Positions 32,690 to 40,910 of a DNA stretch of 64,000 nucleotides are shown one piece after another (the stretch's first letter is position 1; every line of letters begins with the position of its first letter). The DNA is taken from NCBI RefSeq assembly GCF_018327705.1, contig NZ_BNEM01000001.1, positions 744,001 through 808,000 on the forward strand, written 5' to 3'. Made by a program: the position numbers and the translations under genes. This DNA is from Catellatospora sp. TT07R-123. Lineage in GTDB: Bacteria > Actinomycetota > Actinomycetes > Mycobacteriales > Micromonosporaceae. The notes beneath the pieces were generated by a model. The model had not been told where the DNA came from, ran no database searches, and saw only the letters and a list, made by a program, of their open reading frames with translations.

Positions 32690-34804
32690 TCAGGAGGTGC
32701 TGCCCGTTACCGAGGTGCCGGACTTCGTGATGCGGTAGGTGATCTGCGTGCCGCTCCAGAAGTGGAACGTGAGGGTGGCTGTCCCGTCGTTGACTTCGTT
32801 GAAGAACTCCGGCTTCAGCGTGATGGTGTTGGCGCTGTAGTCGGGCTGGAAGTGGGTCCAGAACTCCTTGAAGGAGGTCCAGTTGGCTGGCCCGGCGTTC
32901 GATCCGTCGGTGTACTTGGCTTCCATGGTGGCGAGCTGGTCGCCGCGGAACTGGGTGGGAATGGTGAGCCCGCTGGTGGTGCCGGTGGCGGCGGCTTGGG
33001 TGGGCGGGTCGTAGGTGATGATGTCGATCGGCCAGGGTTCGCCCTGGGAGAAGCGTGCCTGGATGCTGGCGTTGACGCCGTAGGCGCGGTTGCCGACCAG
33101 TCGGGTCAGTGCCGTGGCGGTCAGCGTGAGCGTGTCGCCGGACACCGTGTAGTCGGTCCCGTTGACCAGGTCGGTGCTGCCCTGGCGGAGCCCGCGGAAC
33201 GTGGTCCCGTTGAGGTTGAGGGTCAGGGACTTGCCGGTGACGGCTCCGGTGCGGGGGACGTACACCTGGTCTGCCGAGGCGGTGCCCGAGCGGGTGGTCC
33301 AGCTGGTCTTCATCATCGCGAACACGCCCGGGTCGCGCCAGCTCAGCGTGTTGCGGTTGAGGAACTGGCCGGCGTCCCACAGCATGGTGGTCAGCGACCT
33401 GGTCCGGGCGTGGTAGCCGACGGCCTCGAGGAACTTGAGGAACTCGCCGCGTTCGATGATGCCGGGCCGGTTGTGGTCCCAGTTGAGCAGGGCCCATTCG
33501 CCGATGATGACCGGGATGCCGCGGGCCACGAAGGTTGCCTGCACCCGGTCGAAGGTCCCGATGAGGTCCTGTTCCACGTTGGTGTCGTAGCGGGTGCCCC
33601 CGGCGATGTTGACGCTGAAGGGCCACCATCCGTAGAAGTGGACCGTCGCGGCGAGGTTGGCGTCGTGCAGCTGGGTGAAAGTGGCGGTGAGGGCGTCGAG
33701 TCGGCCCTGGTCGGCGTTGGTGAACAGCGTGGGCAGTACCAGCAGCCGACTGGTGTTGCCGCCGCCGGACTGACGCACGAGCCGCACGAACTCGGTGTTG
33801 AGCTCGTTCAGCACCTGGTAGTTCTGGTCGTCGCCGGTGGTGCCGGTGAACTGCGGTTCGTTGATGCTCTCGAACACCAGCCGGGCTGAGTGGTTGCGGA
33901 ACGTGCTGGACAGCTGGGTCCACAGGGCGGTGTAGCGGGCGAGGACGTTGGTACGGTCGGTGGGGTAGGTGTTGATCCACTGCCAGGAGTCGTGATGCAG
34001 GTTGATCATCACGTAGAAGCCCTCGTCCAGGGACCAGTCGACGATCTGGCGGACGCGGCTGAGCCAGGCGGCGTCGATGGTGTACGTCGGCGCCGGTCCG
34101 TGGTGGTTGCTCCAGGTGATCGGGATGCGGATGCTGTTGTAGCCCTGGGTGCGCACGTGGTGCAGCAGGGCCTGGGTGGTCAGCGGGTTGCCCCAGGCGG
34201 TCTCGTCGGGGATGGCGTCCAGGGTGTTGCCGAGGTTCCAGCCCGGTTGCATCGCCGCCACGGTCGCCATCGGATTGCCTGGCTGCGGCGACGTCGAGGG
34301 GGACGGCGAGGCCGAGGGTGAGGCCGAAGGCGACGGGCGGGTCGAGGCGCTGGCCGAGGGCGAGGGCGAGCCGCCGACGGTGCCGGTGCATGTGACACCG
34401 TTGAGCGTGAACGACGTGGGTGCGGTGTTGCTGCCCGACCAGGAGCCGTTGAAGCCGAAGGAGACGGTCGCGTTCGTGCCGATGGCTGCGTTGTAGCTCA
34501 TGTTGGTCGCGGTCTGCAGCGCGCCGGACGCGGTGACGGTGGCGTTCCAGGCCTGGGTGACCTGCTGGCCGGACGGGAAGGTCCACCTCACGTTCCAGCC
34601 GTTGACAGGGTCGCCGAGGTTGGTGACGTCGACGTTGGCGGTGAAGCCGCCCGGCCACTGGGCGGACACCGCGTAGGTCACGCGGCATCCGGCGGCCGCC
34701 TGGGCGCTCACCGCTGCCGCCACACCGGCCAGGAGGGCGGCGGCTACGCCGCCGGCGACAACGGCGGCGCGCCACCGTACTCGTCGCAGGTCCTGCAGGG
34801 TCAT
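32690..34804 (-). CDS. Secreted CBM2-GH5 endoglucanase
   Basis: The 704-aa protein has a twin-arginine-free Sec signal (to about 37, AQAAA), a CBM2 (about 38-140, C40 and C139 as the usual disulfide), a Ser/Pro linker (145-175), and a GH5_2-type catalytic domain (about 178-510). It has acid/base E316 in FESINEPQF and nucleophile E436 in PVIIGEWALL. C-terminal modules follow: a CBM_X2-type domain (about 515-605, PRTGAVTGKSLTLNLNG) and a further beta-sandwich (about 610-704). It should hydrolyse cellulose beta-1,4 bonds outside the cell. It is monocistronic; GAAAAGGAT precedes the ATG. Confidence 0.93.
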   Translation of the reverse strand: MTLQDLRRVRWRAAVVAGGVAAALLAGVAAAVSAQAAAGCRVTYAVSAQWPGGFTANVDVTNLGDPVNGWNVRWTFPSGQQVTQAWNATVTASGALQTATNMSYNAAIGTNATVSFGFNGSWSGSNTAPTSFTLNGVTCTGTVGGSPSPSASASTRPSPSASPSASPSPSTSPQPGNPMATVAAMQPGWNLGNTLDAIPDETAWGNPLTTQALLHHVRTQGYNSIRIPITWSNHHGPAPTYTIDAAWLSRVRQIVDWSLDEGFYVMINLHHDSWQWINTYPTDRTNVLARYTALWTQLSSTFRNHSARLVFESINEPQFTGTTGDDQNYQVLNELNTEFVRLVRQSGGGNTSRLLVLPTLFTNADQGRLDALTATFTQLHDANLAATVHFYGWWPFSVNIAGGTRYDTNVEQDLIGTFDRVQATFVARGIPVIIGEWALLNWDHNRPGIIERGEFLKFLEAVGYHARTRSLTTMLWDAGQFLNRNTLSWRDPGVFAMMKTSWTTRSGTASADQVYVPRTGAVTGKSLTLNLNGTTFRGLRQGSTDLVNGTDYTVSGDTLTLTATALTRLVGNRAYGVNASIQARFSQGEPWPIDIITYDPPTQAAATGTTSGLTIPTQFRGDQLATMEAKYTDGSNAGPANWTSFKEFWTHFQPDYSANTITLKPEFFNEVNDGTATLTFHFWSGTQITYRITKSGTSVTGSTS

Positions 34805-35391
34805 GGGATCATCCTTTTCAGATCGAGGTGGTTCGTGCGGGGCTCGGTGTCACACGGTCGTGGCCGGGTTTGCGCAGACGGTGTCCCGGCGGTCGGCGCA
34901 CCCGGTAGTGACGTGACAGTGGATCGATGGCCGACCCGTCGGCGCGATCGAGTGCTTCGCGGTCAGCTGCCCCTGATTCCGCGACGTTGCCTGGCTCCCG
35001 CAACGATTCAACCTCCGCGACCCTACCGCGAAAGTTTCGGGCAGGACGCTACGCCTTTCGGCAATGCACGTCAATGGGATCCGCCAGGTGCGCGAGCGAT
35101 GACAGCCGCGGCGCAGTGGGCACCGAACCTCGACCCGCCACATTGCAGCCAGTGTGAACTGTGTTTTCCCGTACAAGATCACGCTGTCGGTCCGGAACGA
35201 CGTGCGAGGAGCCGCGGCACGAGGGCAGGTGGCCGATGCCCGCTCGTTGACGAAATCGTCGGCCGTCACTACGCTCCCGCCAGGAAAGTATCTGCGCAAT
35301 GTCCAGAAAGTTTCTACGGCGTGCTCCCCGGACCTGAGCACACGAACTCCGCATCCCTTGCCCCGACGCCTATGGCCTGAAGGCGGTCCCC
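34805..35391. promoter_or_regulatory. Divergent regulatory region with GAAAGTTTC boxes
   Basis: There is no gene in this stretch between the minus-strand cellulase and the plus-strand xylan-type genes. CGAAAGTTTCG (35028-35038) and AGAAAGTTTCT (35305-35315) are perfect 11-bp palindromes sharing GAAAGTTTC; a degenerate GAAAGTATC lies near 35284. They look like operators for a LacI-family sugar regulator such as the one at 37242. Actinobacterial xylosidase regulators of the BxlR type are reported to use CGAA-N-TTCG sites, which fits. Confidence 0.6.
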
Positions 35392-35535
35392 GTGACACGG
35401 GATCAGAATCCCCATCTTCTACTCGCCCTGCCCCGCCGGCGGTTTCTGACCGGTGCCGCAGCGGCGGCCGGCATCGTGCTCACCGCTGGTGCCATGGCCG
35501 GATGTGGACCCGACGAGCAGGCCGACCTCGCTTGA
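35392..35535 (+). pseudogene. Tat/lipoprotein signal peptide stub
   Basis: A 47-codon frame starts at GTG 35392 (MTRDQNPHLLLALP) with a twin-arginine motif RRRFLTGAA, a hydrophobic core and lipobox AMAGC, then stops after PDEQADLA. It is the signal of an exported lipoprotein, probably a lost transporter binding protein of the adjacent GH43 operon. Confidence 0.6.
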
Positions 35536-35658
35536 ACAGTCTGTCCGCCCGGCGGCGGACGGGCCAGTCCTCCTGGCCGCCTCCACGCTGGGCCACGAAG
35601 CCCCCGCGCTGGGCGCCGCCACGATCGCTCTGACCGCATCACCAACGGAGAAACCCGA

Positions 35659-37245
35659 ATGAGTTCAGCACCCGCACAGCTATCCCCCACGGTCGTCGAC
35701 GCCAACGGCTGGATCGGCGGCATGTTCCACAACCCAGTCATCTCCGGCATGCATCCCGATCCGAGCATCTGCCGGGTCGACGACGACTACTACCTGGCCT
35801 GTTCCAGCTTCGAGTACTTCCCCGGTGTGCCGATCTTCCACAGCCGGGACCTGGTGCACTGGGAGCAGATCGGCAACGCGCTCGACCGGCCCAGCCAGCT
35901 GCACATCACCACCGACACACCCTCCTCCGGCGGCGTGTACGCGCCCACCCTGCGCCACCATGACGGCCGCTTCTGGCTGATCACCACCAACGTCGCACCA
36001 GGCGGCACAACCATGCTGTTCACCGCCACCGACCCGGCCGGGCCATGGTCCGAACCGATCCGGACCGGCATTCCCGGCATCGACCCGGACCTCGCCTGGG
36101 ACGATCAGGGCCGCTGCTGGTGCACCTACGCCGGCATCGAACAGGTGCGCATCGACCCGGACACCGGCCAGACCTTCGGCACACCACACCGGCTGTGGTC
36201 CGGTGGAACCGGCGCCCAGGCACCGGAGGCTCCCCACCTCTACCGGATAGGCGACTACTGGTATCTGCTGATCGCCGAAGGCGGGACCGAGCGCGGACAC
36301 GCCGTCTCGATAGCCCGCGGTCCGGCACCGGAGGGACCTTTCGAGCCCTGCCCGGCCAACCCGATCCTGACCCATCGCGGCGTCAACCACCCGATCCAGA
36401 ACACCGGGCACGCCGACCTCGTCCAGTCCCCCGACGGGTCTTGGTGGATGGTGCTGCTGGGCGTACGCCCCGGCGGCGGCACCCCGGGATGGCACGTCCT
36501 GGGCAGGGAAACGTTCCTGACACCGGTGACCTGGGCCGACGGCTGGCCGATGGTCGGGCGGGTCGAGCCGGCGCTCGCGTCGCCCCCGTGGCCGGCGCTC
36601 CCGCTGGCCGCAGCGCCGGTACGCGACGACTTCGACGCCGACCGGCTGCACCCGCGCTGGATCTCCGTGCGGTCGCGGCCCGACGAGCTGTGCTCACTGG
36701 GCGAACGCCCGGGCTGGCTCACCCTGCGCGCCCGCGGCGCGTCACTGGACCAGCCCGACGTGATGTTCGTCGGCCGCCGTCAGCAGCACCTGTCCTGCAC
36801 CGCCCGCACCCTGCTCGACGCCGCGCAAGGCCGTGGCGGCCTGGCGGTACGCCTCGACGAGTCGCACCACTACGAGATCGAGGTCGGCGACGGGCAGGTG
36901 CGCGCGTCCGCCCGCGCCTCGTCCCTGCAGACCACGCTCGGCACCCGCACCACGCCGGACGGACCGGTCCGGCTGCGGATCGACATCATCGCATCGGCGC
37001 CGGCACAGTGGCATCCGCGCGAGGAGCCCGACACCGTCCGGCTCGGGATCGAGGGCAGCGACGGCACGTTCGACGTGCTGGCCGAACTCGACGGCCGCTA
37101 CCTGTCGACGGAGGTCGCCGGGGGCTTCACCGGCCGGGTGCTCGGCATGTACGCCGCCGCGGGCACCGTGCAGTTCGACTGGTTCGACTACGAGCCGACC
37201 GAGCCCGGTCCGAGCATCTCCCCAGAGGCTATCCTTGCGCCGTGA
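35659..37245 (+). CDS. GH43 beta-xylosidase/arabinofuranosidase
   Basis: The 528-aa protein has no signal peptide and is likely cytosolic. A five-bladed propeller (about 22-320) carries the GH43 acids: D34 in SGMHPDPSICRV, pKa modulator D142 in GIPGIDPDLAWDD, acid E190 in GAQAPEAPHLY. The C-terminal beta-sandwich (about 330-520, DUF1349/GH43_C2-like: DRLHPRWISVRSRPDE, TLRARGASLDQP) is typical of beta-xylosidases. GGAGAAACCCGA precedes the ATG. It would trim imported xylo-oligosaccharides. Its stop overlaps the regulator's GTG by 4 nt. Confidence 0.9.
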   Translation: MSSAPAQLSPTVVDANGWIGGMFHNPVISGMHPDPSICRVDDDYYLACSSFEYFPGVPIFHSRDLVHWEQIGNALDRPSQLHITTDTPSSGGVYAPTLRHHDGRFWLITTNVAPGGTTMLFTATDPAGPWSEPIRTGIPGIDPDLAWDDQGRCWCTYAGIEQVRIDPDTGQTFGTPHRLWSGGTGAQAPEAPHLYRIGDYWYLLIAEGGTERGHAVSIARGPAPEGPFEPCPANPILTHRGVNHPIQNTGHADLVQSPDGSWWMVLLGVRPGGGTPGWHVLGRETFLTPVTWADGWPMVGRVEPALASPPWPALPLAAAPVRDDFDADRLHPRWISVRSRPDELCSLGERPGWLTLRARGASLDQPDVMFVGRRQQHLSCTARTLLDAAQGRGGLAVRLDESHHYEIEVGDGQVRASARASSLQTTLGTRTTPDGPVRLRIDIIASAPAQWHPREEPDTVRLGIEGSDGTFDVLAELDGRYLSTEVAGGFTGRVLGMYAAAGTVQFDWFDYEPTEPGPSISPEAILAP

Positions 37246-38366
37246 ACGGGGCCGGACAGCGTCCGGCCCCGACCGGAAACACAACGCACACCACGACGGA
37301 GGGAGTCGGGTTGTCGCACGCCGAGTCCGATGAGCCGGTGACCGACACCGAACACGCCACCAACGGTCCGGCCGGGGCGGTGACCATCTCCTACATCGCC
37401 GAGTCCGCCGGAGTGTCGATCCCCACGGTGTCGAAGGTCCTCAACGGCCGCTCCGGCGTCGCCGCCGACACCCGCGCCCGTGTCGAAGCACTCGTCCACC
37501 AGTACGGATACCGCAGGCCCACACCGGCCACCCGCAGCAACCTGATGGAACTCGTCTTCGACGACCTGCAGCACATGTGGGGGGTAGAGATCATCCGCGG
37601 GGTGGAACGCGTCGCACGGGACCACCGCATGGGTGTCGTGCTGACCGAGTTCGGCCCGCAACGCAGCTCGATCCGCTACTGGATCGACGACACGGTCGCC
37701 CGCCGTCCCGCCTGCATCGTGACGGTGGCCCAGCTGTCGGAGGACCAACGCAACCAGCTACGGGCCAGAGGCATCCCCTTCGTCGTCGTCGACCCCACCA
37801 CCGAGCTGCCTGACGACGTTCCGTTCGTCGGAGCCACGAACTGGGCGGGCGGCCGGTCAGCCGCCCGCCACCTCATCGAGCTCGGACATCGCCGCATCGC
37901 GATGATCGCCGGCCCGGACCAGGTCCTGTGCTGCCAGGCCCGGGTCGACGGCTACCGGTCCGCGATGACAGCCGCCGGCCTGCCGGCCGACGCCAGCCTG
38001 GTCGCACGGACCGACCTGGACCAGAAAGGCGGCCACACAGCGGCGATGACCCTGCTGAGCCGTCCCGATCCCCCGACGGCGATCTTCGCCAGCAACGACC
38101 TGCAAGCGCTCGGCGTCTACCAGGCGGCGCGGCAGCTCGGCCTGCGCATCCCGGCCGACCTGAGCGTGGTCGGGTTCGACGACCTTCCGGTCGCCGCCCT
38201 GGTCGACCCCCCGTTGACCACCGTTCACCAGCCACTCACCGAAATGGCGGTCGCCGCCACCGAATTGGCGCTCGCCCTGGGCCGCGGAGAGAGGACACCG
38301 CAGGTAGGGCTGGAGTTGGCGACGACCCTCACCGTCCGTGGCAGCACAGCCCCACCACGACCGTAA
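37242..38366 (+). CDS. LacI-family regulator of GH43 operon
   Basis: The GTG at 37242 overlaps the GH43 stop (GTGA), giving 374 aa; a TTG at 37311 is an alternative closer to the conserved part. The helix-turn-helix is VTISYIAESAGVSIPTVSKVLNGRSGVAADT. The effector domain includes HLIELGHRRIAMIAGP, IFASNDLQALGVYQAARQLG and VVGFDDLPVAALVDPPLTTV. Translational coupling to GH43 implies autoregulation of a xylan or arabinan oligosaccharide response, probably through the GAAAGTTTC boxes upstream. Confidence 0.9.
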   Translation: MNGAGQRPAPTGNTTHTTTEGVGLSHAESDEPVTDTEHATNGPAGAVTISYIAESAGVSIPTVSKVLNGRSGVAADTRARVEALVHQYGYRRPTPATRSNLMELVFDDLQHMWGVEIIRGVERVARDHRMGVVLTEFGPQRSSIRYWIDDTVARRPACIVTVAQLSEDQRNQLRARGIPFVVVDPTTELPDDVPFVGATNWAGGRSAARHLIELGHRRIAMIAGPDQVLCCQARVDGYRSAMTAAGLPADASLVARTDLDQKGGHTAAMTLLSRPDPPTAIFASNDLQALGVYQAARQLGLRIPADLSVVGFDDLPVAALVDPPLTTVHQPLTEMAVAATELALALGRGERTPQVGLELATTLTVRGSTAPPRP

Positions 38367-38439
38367 TCGCACGCCACCGGTGTCGACATGTTGGCTTTTC
38401 CCGGCATCGGTCGACGGATAGACGCCGTGTCGGGCCATA

Positions 38440-38968
38440 TGAACCAAACGGGTGGCTGTCCGCCGTGCCCGTTGTTCAGGAACTTCCCGAGCTCCACCAT
38501 CTGGCTGTTGGCCAACGCGTTTATCGGGTAGACGACGATCGCCCTGATGCCTCGTCCGCTGCCGTCGCGCAGCACCCGGTCCACGATCGGGACGATGTAC
38601 GCGAGCGACTTGCCCGAACCGGTGCCGGTCGTCAGCACGTATGAGGCCCCGGACGATGCCACCGAGACTGCCTCCGCCTGATGGCGGTGCAGGGTGATGG
38701 GCTGTTCACCGGGATCGTTGAGATCGCTCTTGCGACGGAAGATCCGCTCGCACTCCCCCTGCAGTACACCACGCGACACCAGTTCGTCGATGCGCCCGCC
38801 GACGGCGAAGGAGGGGTTCAGCGACAACCACGGAGCCGGCCACTGCGCGCCCCGCTCGCTCTGGCTCTCGATGGCATTCCGGATCTCGGTGTCATGTACA
38901 TCGACGAAGCCCTCCGTGAACTGCTGATAGTCACGGACCAACTGCCGATGCACCGCGAATGCGTCCAC
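38440..38968 (-). pseudogene. DEAD/DEAH helicase, N-terminal fragment
   Basis: The ATG at 38968 starts MDAFAVHRQLVRDYQQFTEG, then GAQWPAPWLSLNPSF, FRRKSDLNDPGEQPITLHRH, the Q-like motif HRHQAEAV and Walker A VLTTGTGSGKSLAYIVPIV with AIVVYPINALANSQ (motif Ia). The match to large DUF1998-type DEAD/DEAH helicases ends after about 175 residues; Walker B and the second RecA domain are missing. Related helicases are frequent in defence islands. An A/T-richer promoter region lies upstream. Confidence 0.8.
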
Positions 38969-39261
38969 CGAGCGCTTCCTCCCCGATCAGCGCACGACCG
39001 CGCTGCCGAGCACGCCGTTCGGCGTCCCCCGCAACGCGGCCGATTTTATTATCCGTTCTCGACTCAGAACAGAGAACATTTACGGTCGCAAAGCACAGGC
39101 CAGAAGGCCATCCACCATCCAAGGGGGACAGTCGTGACCACTCTAGCGATTGACAGCTAGTTTCTTCTGCTTTACGTAACGTCTGCTCCATGTCTGTAAT
39201 CGCGAGTGACACCCGCGCTCCGCGCCTCGCCGAACCCGGTGACCTGTTGCTCTCTTGCCGC
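38969..39261. other. A/T-richer intergenic region
   Basis: This is one of the lowest-GC parts of the window. It contains TTTTATTATCCG and an 8-codon frame (GTG after AAGGGGGA, reading MTTLAIDS) near 39135 that may be the start of a lost gene. No complete gene is seen. Confidence 0.4.
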
Positions 39262-39611
39262 AACGGGTCTGCTGCACCGATAGGTGACAGGTGTAGTCAC
39301 GCGGCCTGACTGGCCTGCGGGGTCATGATTGTCTCGAACTCGATGGGGGTCAACTTGCCGAGCGGGCGTTGTCGTCGGCGGCGGTGGTAGGTGCGTTCGA
39401 TCCAGGCCACGATCGCGGTACGTAGTTGTTCGCGGGCGGTCCAGGACCGGCGGTCCAGGACGTTGTTCTGCAGCAGGCCGAAGAACGACTCCATGGCCGC
39501 GTTGTCTCCGGCGGCGCCGACTCGGCCCATCGAGCCGAGCATGCGGTGCTGGTGCAGCGCGGCGACGAACTTCCTCGATCGAAACTGATTGTGGCAGGCG
39601 GCGACGACCAT
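39262..39611 (-). pseudogene. IS3-family orfB, C-terminal fragment
   Basis: The minus frame reads CHNQFRSRKFVAALHQHRML, GSMGRVGAAGDNAAMESFFG, LLQNNVLDRRSW, IERTYHRRRRQRPLGKLTPIEFE. This is the end of the IS3 integrase core with the catalytic E in AAMESFF. The N-terminal acids are missing. After the stop at 39297, TGTCACCTATCGGTGCAGCA (minus strand, about 39263-39290) resembles the IS3 3' terminus. Confidence 0.85.
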
Positions 39612-39861
39612 AAGTGAGCACCGCGGCGACGGCCATATCGCGACGCTGGTAGCGCAACGGATTCACCGGGGTGGAGTCGGCCGTGTGGATGACGCTGCTC
39701 ACGCCGCTCGCCGTGGTGGCCTTCGCGGCGATCCCGCAGATCAACCCGGTGCACCTGACTGATCCCGCGACCGTTTGAGTCACACCCAATACAGCGATAA
39801 ATTTACATGTAAAGTCAGACGACGGATGGTCCGTCGATGCTCTCCGACAGATCGGATCACC

Positions 39862-40347
39862 GTGAGAAGGTCGGTAACACAGTTCATCGCCCTGGTGGGC
39901 GCCGTCATCCTCGGCCTCGGCGCCGTACCCTCACCCGCGCAGGCGGCGGCCTCGCCGCACCACATCCAAAACCAGGCCAACCTCGGTTGCCTGGGCAGGC
40001 AGGGCACCGGCACCATCGCCCCGGTCGCGACCTTCGCATGCGAGGATTTCAGCTACCAGTTGTGGACCCCGGTGTTTGACAGCGCCTACAGCGGCTACCG
40101 GTTGTATCCCTACGGCAGCAACAAGTGCCTCACCAGCAACCCGGACGCGACCGCGGCCGCCGTCATGCTGTGCGGTACGTCGATCCTGCAGCTGTGGCTA
40201 CTTGACGACCGGGGCAACGGCCTGCGGTGGCTGCACAGCGTGTCGTCCGGCAAGTGCCTGGTGCTCGGCAGCGCCCCGAATCTGACCCAGGCCCCCTGTG
40301 CCGACGCGCCCGCGCACCTCTGGAAGATATGGGGCTTCACCGGCTGA
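39862..40347 (+). CDS. Secreted ricin-type beta-trefoil lectin
   Basis: The GTG at 39862 starts MRRSVTQFIALVGAVILGLG and leads to a signal peptide cleaved near SPAQAAA; total 161 aa. The mature 130-residue domain repeats the ricin pattern: HIQNQANLGCLGRQGTGTIA, LYPYGSNKCLTSNPD, LHSVSSGKCLVLGSA, with WKIW at the end. The paired cysteines fit intrablade disulfides. It should bind sugars outside the cell; no catalytic module is attached. An upstream in-frame extension to 39775 adds a non-signal N-terminus and is less likely. Confidence 0.8.
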   Translation: MRRSVTQFIALVGAVILGLGAVPSPAQAAASPHHIQNQANLGCLGRQGTGTIAPVATFACEDFSYQLWTPVFDSAYSGYRLYPYGSNKCLTSNPDATAAAVMLCGTSILQLWLLDDRGNGLRWLHSVSSGKCLVLGSAPNLTQAPCADAPAHLWKIWGFTG

Positions 40348-40910
40348 TCACGCCTCACGATGGCATCGCCGAACCGCGCCAGGCTGGCAGCACGGCCTTG
40401 CCGTAGCGGGCTCCGGCGCTCCCGACGGGCAGGATCTGCCTGATGTGCTGCAGGTCGGCCGAAGTCCGCTCGATCTGTGCCGCAGCGAGGTTTTCGGTTA
40501 GGCGCTGTAAGAGCTAAGCGGTCACCCGCGGCCTGCCTCAACTCCCGCCACCCGACCGGACGAGCAGTCGGTACCGCCGGATCGCGATGCCGACCGTGAC
40601 CGGCAGGCCCACGCCGCGGCCCGCGATGAAGAGGCAGTCGCCGACGACCGTCCGGTAGCCGCCGGACGGCGTCAGCGAGATGCCCGGCTGCGCGGTGGAC
40701 GGGGCCTGCTACGGGATGGTGAACGGGTCTTGCTGCGCCGGCGGAAGAAGCCGATGCGGCGACCTTCCGGTGGTCTGCCACGATGCCTGCGCCGGCGTCG
40801 TGGCAGCGGAATGTCGTCTTGCCGCCACATCGATGCTCGTCGCAGACAGCGGTCCTACGCTGCTGACGACATCGAGGCTCCGGTCGATCCGTCGGACGAA
40901 GGAAGCGCCA
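40348..40910. other. Intergenic with unassigned minus-strand fragment
   Basis: No complete gene is seen. On the minus strand a start-less frame (about 40685 to the stop at 40538) reads GISLTPSGGYRTVVGDCLFI, AGRGVGLPVTVGIAIRRYR, possibly the end of a membrane protein. GGAAG before 40911 serves the next gene. Confidence 0.35.

Noticed and set aside
36045-37241. Long plus-strand frame over the GH43 gene
   Set aside because: It lies out of frame inside the GH43 gene; only its 3' part, in frame with the LacI regulator from 37242, is real.
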